From Triops longicaudatus (Eukaryota > Arthropoda > Branchiopoda > Notostraca > Triopsidae): DNA of 64,000 nt. Within the stretch, counting starts at the first letter, position 1; every line of letters starts with the position of its first letter. The position numbers and the translations under genes are program-made. The stretch spans positions 267,922 to 331,921 of the forward strand of contig JAGQDJ010000078.1 of the NCBI GenBank assembly GCA_022885665.1, given 5' to 3'. A model generated the notes under the pieces. It had not been told where the DNA came from, did no database searches, and was given only the letters and a program-made list of their open reading frames with translations. This document shows positions 62,119 through 64,000 of the stretch, piece after piece.

Positions 62119-64000
62119 GTTTCAGACAACGGCTGCTAATCCATAACGTCAGGAAAAGTTATAAACAACTTCTGGAAACGGCAAGAGAAGCGGATTCACT
62201 ACAAGTCGATGCCATAGCTATTTTAGAACCTCCTCAAAAGCTCCAAGTTACGAAGATTCAGGGATTCAACGTATCAAGACCATTCCATGATTACGAAGGC
62301 ATAATACTTCTACACAAAGTAAACAGCAAAATAGAAATTATGGAAATCTCTGAACTCTTTGCGATTTTGAAACTTGCTCCTCCGGGCGGCTCTTTGATCT
62401 CAATTGCAGTAATCTACAGACGTCACACTGAAAACATGACATCACTACTAGACGAAGTCCTGAATAAAAGTCAGCGGGTGGGTTCTAGCTGCATTCTGAC
62501 GGGAGACTTTAATGCCCATCACTGGTTATGGGAAGCAAAAGTTCCAGATTCTGCAGGTTGTCAACTATATGACTGCATCACCAACCATAACCTGAAGCTG
62601 CTAAATGAATGGAATCTCCCCACTTTCAGCAATGAACGGGGTCATTCATCTACCATAGACCTCACATGGGTTTCAACCCAGCTGGTACCTCAAGTGCAAT
62701 GGAGTCTCCTTGAGGAAAAAACTTTTTACAACGAATCAGATCATAGAGCCACCTTGCTGACTTTTACACGAATCAACTCCGGCACTCCTGGGTTAAAGTG
62801 GTGTTATAGCAAAGCCAATTGGGACAAACTTTGCAAAGACATCGCAACAGAACTCTCGAAGGCTCACCACATGCTCTCAAACCTTTCGAGCGCTGAGGCC
62901 ATCGATGTCGCCACAGAGAAGTTGACGTCAGTGATTCATCTGGCAATGGAAACCCACATACCAAGAAGCTCCGCAAAGACGAAAAGTAATCCGTGGTGGA
63001 ACAGAGAGCTGAACGACCTTCGAAGAAAAGCTGCCAAAGCTTTACGAGCATACCGCCAGTTTGGAAGCAGGAGCCTTGAAGAAGCTTGGAAGTTAGCTCG
63101 GAACCTTTATCGAGCTGAAACTAGACGACACCGAGACAACTACTGGATGAACAAGATCAACAAGCCCGACAACAGGATAATCTGGAGTCTGGACCGCTCG
63201 TTAAGACAACAATCCAGCAATAACCGTCTAGAAACCCTTCGGCAAGAAGACGGTGAAGTTTTTCCGGATCTTCGCTCCAAACTGAATTATGTTGCAGAAA
63301 ACTTGCTGGAAGGCAAGTCAACCGTGGGTGCACATGCTTCAGCTACCAAAAAGTCCTACAGCCGTCCTCGGGTCCAAGCAAACACACGGAATGCTCCCAA
63401 GACAGAATTCTCTCTAGAAGAAGTCACTACGTTACTGCGAGATTTGCGTCCAAATAAAGCTGCTGGGGTAGATGACATTCAGTCAATTGTACTGAAAGCA
63501 ATTTGGAGAACGATTGGCAAGTTTGTCCTGAACATCTTCAATGCTTCCTTCTCCCTCGGATACTTTCCTAGGCCATGGAAAACAGCAAAAGTTCTTCCAC
63601 TTCCAAAGCCCGGCAAAACTGACTACTCCACATGGAAGAGCTTCCGCCCAATTGCGCTGCTGCCCATCCTCGGCAAATTACTGGAGAAAGCGATCGCCAG
63701 AAGATTGCAAGTTTTCCTTGAAGAGAACCACATCCTGTCAGATTCGCAGTGGGGCTTCAGACCAGGGAGATCCACGACCGATGCCTTAACGTCCCTCAGC
63801 AACGCAGTACTTGAAAGTTTCGACAAGCAAAAAGTGCATACCGCTCTGCTTCTGGACATCAAAGGTGCTTTCGATAACGTGGACCATGGCAAATTGATAG
63901 ACGAACTACGTAAACTAAAAATCCCAACCAATATAATCAATTGGACCAGGAGTTTCCTGCAAGACAGACAAGCTTTTGTGGCACATGGGCATGAAAGGAG
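62115..64000 (+). CDS. LINE ORF2: APE-type endonuclease and reverse transcriptase (partial)
   Basis: ORF2 starts at ATG 62115, sharing ATGA with the ORF1 stop, and stays open for 628 codons to the window edge. The N-terminal AP-endonuclease-like domain shows the catalytic Glu in AILEPP, GDFNAHHWLW, STIDLTWVS and the SDHRATL metal/phosphate motif. The reverse-transcriptase part shows LRPNKAAGVDDIQ, FRPIALLPILGKLLEKAIAR, QWGFRPGRSTTDAL and motif A, LLLDIKGAFDNVDH; the YADD motif would lie outside the window. These domains nick the target DNA and copy the element RNA from the nick. No stop or frameshift was found in the readable part, so this portion appears intact. Confidence 0.95.
   Translation, partial: MSFRQRLLIHNVRKSYKQLLETAREADSLQVDAIAILEPPQKLQVTKIQGFNVSRPFHDYEGIILLHKVNSKIEIMEISELFAILKLAPPGGSLISIAVIYRRHTENMTSLLDEVLNKSQRVGSSCILTGDFNAHHWLWEAKVPDSAGCQLYDCITNHNLKLLNEWNLPTFSNERGHSSTIDLTWVSTQLVPQVQWSLLEEKTFYNESDHRATLLTFTRINSGTPGLKWCYSKANWDKLCKDIATELSKAHHMLSNLSSAEAIDVATEKLTSVIHLAMETHIPRSSAKTKSNPWWNRELNDLRRKAAKALRAYRQFGSRSLEEAWKLARNLYRAETRRHRDNYWMNKINKPDNRIIWSLDRSLRQQSSNNRLETLRQEDGEVFPDLRSKLNYVAENLLEGKSTVGAHASATKKSYSRPRVQANTRNAPKTEFSLEEVTTLLRDLRPNKAAGVDDIQSIVLKAIWRTIGKFVLNIFNASFSLGYFPRPWKTAKVLPLPKPGKTDYSTWKSFRPIALLPILGKLLEKAIARRLQVFLEENHILSDSQWGFRPGRSTTDALTSLSNAVLESFDKQKVHTALLLDIKGAFDNVDHGKLIDELRKLKIPTNIINWTRSFLQDRQAFVAHGHER

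Larger units (their letters stand above)
61096..64000 (+). mobile_element. Non-LTR retrotransposon (LINE, Jockey/R1/I group), lacking 5' end, cut by window edge
   Basis: Two overlapping open frames encode an ORF1 with zinc knuckles and an ORF2 with endonuclease and reverse transcriptase, the arrangement of Jockey/R1/I-type elements. ORF1 is open from 61096 but has no ATG at its expected start, so the 5' end seems truncated. ORF2 is uninterrupted to the window end. The good state of both frames suggests a recent insertion. The 3' end, poly-A tail and target duplication lie outside. Confidence 0.9.

Noticed and set aside
1..64000. CRISPR arrays, prokaryotic operons, tRNA or rRNA genes
   Set aside because: No regularly spaced repeats, Shine-Dalgarno-linked gene strings or recognisable cloverleaf or rRNA cores were noticed; a tRNAscan or Infernal run would settle the RNA genes.

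Overview
The window is eukaryotic nuclear DNA from an animal. Every gene is split by introns, mostly 60-200 nt with a few of several kb, and the splice sites are nearly all GT-AG. The proteins are animal orthologues (eIF3a, STK32 kinase, GPAT3/4 acyltransferase, MsrB, RRP5/PDCD11, a MIEAP/SPATA18-type protein, a KIF23 relic). Degenerate AACCTAA/TTAGGTT tracts near 1-360, 22660-22950 and 42870-42900 resemble diverged arthropod-type TTAGG repeats. An arthropod outside the flies is my best guess, but this is inference; no species can be named.

Layout, left to right: 541-1483, last three exons of eIF3a, with the 5' part outside the window. 2819-12242, complete STK32 (YANK) kinase in eight exons. 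12243-16615, intergenic, with two diverged copies of a ~600 bp inverted-repeat element, a hAT-type MITE interrupted by an assembly gap, and a hAT-like end. 16616-19251, GPAT3/4-type acyltransferase carrying two tandem, phase-compatible versions of the exon that encodes its catalytic motif. 19252-24655, intergenic with a telomere-like tract. 24656-25231, MsrB. 25658-25939, a 67-residue membrane protein. 26261-31744, a secreted protein with an IGFBP-like domain and four thyroglobulin type-1 repeats; its first intron holds three DNA transposons with clear target-site duplications. 34351-35292, an unrecognised Ser/Pro-rich protein. 36127-36383, another hAT MITE. 39106-47947, RRP5/PDCD11 in 20 exons. 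50543-55808, a MIEAP-domain protein with an extra N-terminal region. 58960-59540, a dead LINE reverse-transcriptase fragment. 59960-60556 (minus), a broken KIF23/MKLP1 kinesin fragment. 61096-64000, a non-LTR retrotransposon lacking its 5' end, with ORF1 and an open ORF2 running off the window edge.

All recognised host genes except the kinesin relic lie on the plus strand. They are functionally unrelated (translation, kinase signalling, glycerolipid synthesis, protein repair, extracellular protease or growth-factor control, ribosome biogenesis, mitochondrial quality control), so this is ordinary chromosomal neighbourhood and not an operon. The observations most worth following are the duplicated catalytic exon of the GPAT gene, the IGFBP/thyroglobulin architecture, the MIEAP protein with its novel N-terminus and probable GC-AG intron, the KIF23 relic beside the LINE, and the ATGA overlap between the LINE ORFs. 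Gene models were spliced by eye from conserved protein sequence, reading phase and splice signals, so exon edges deserve transcript confirmation.
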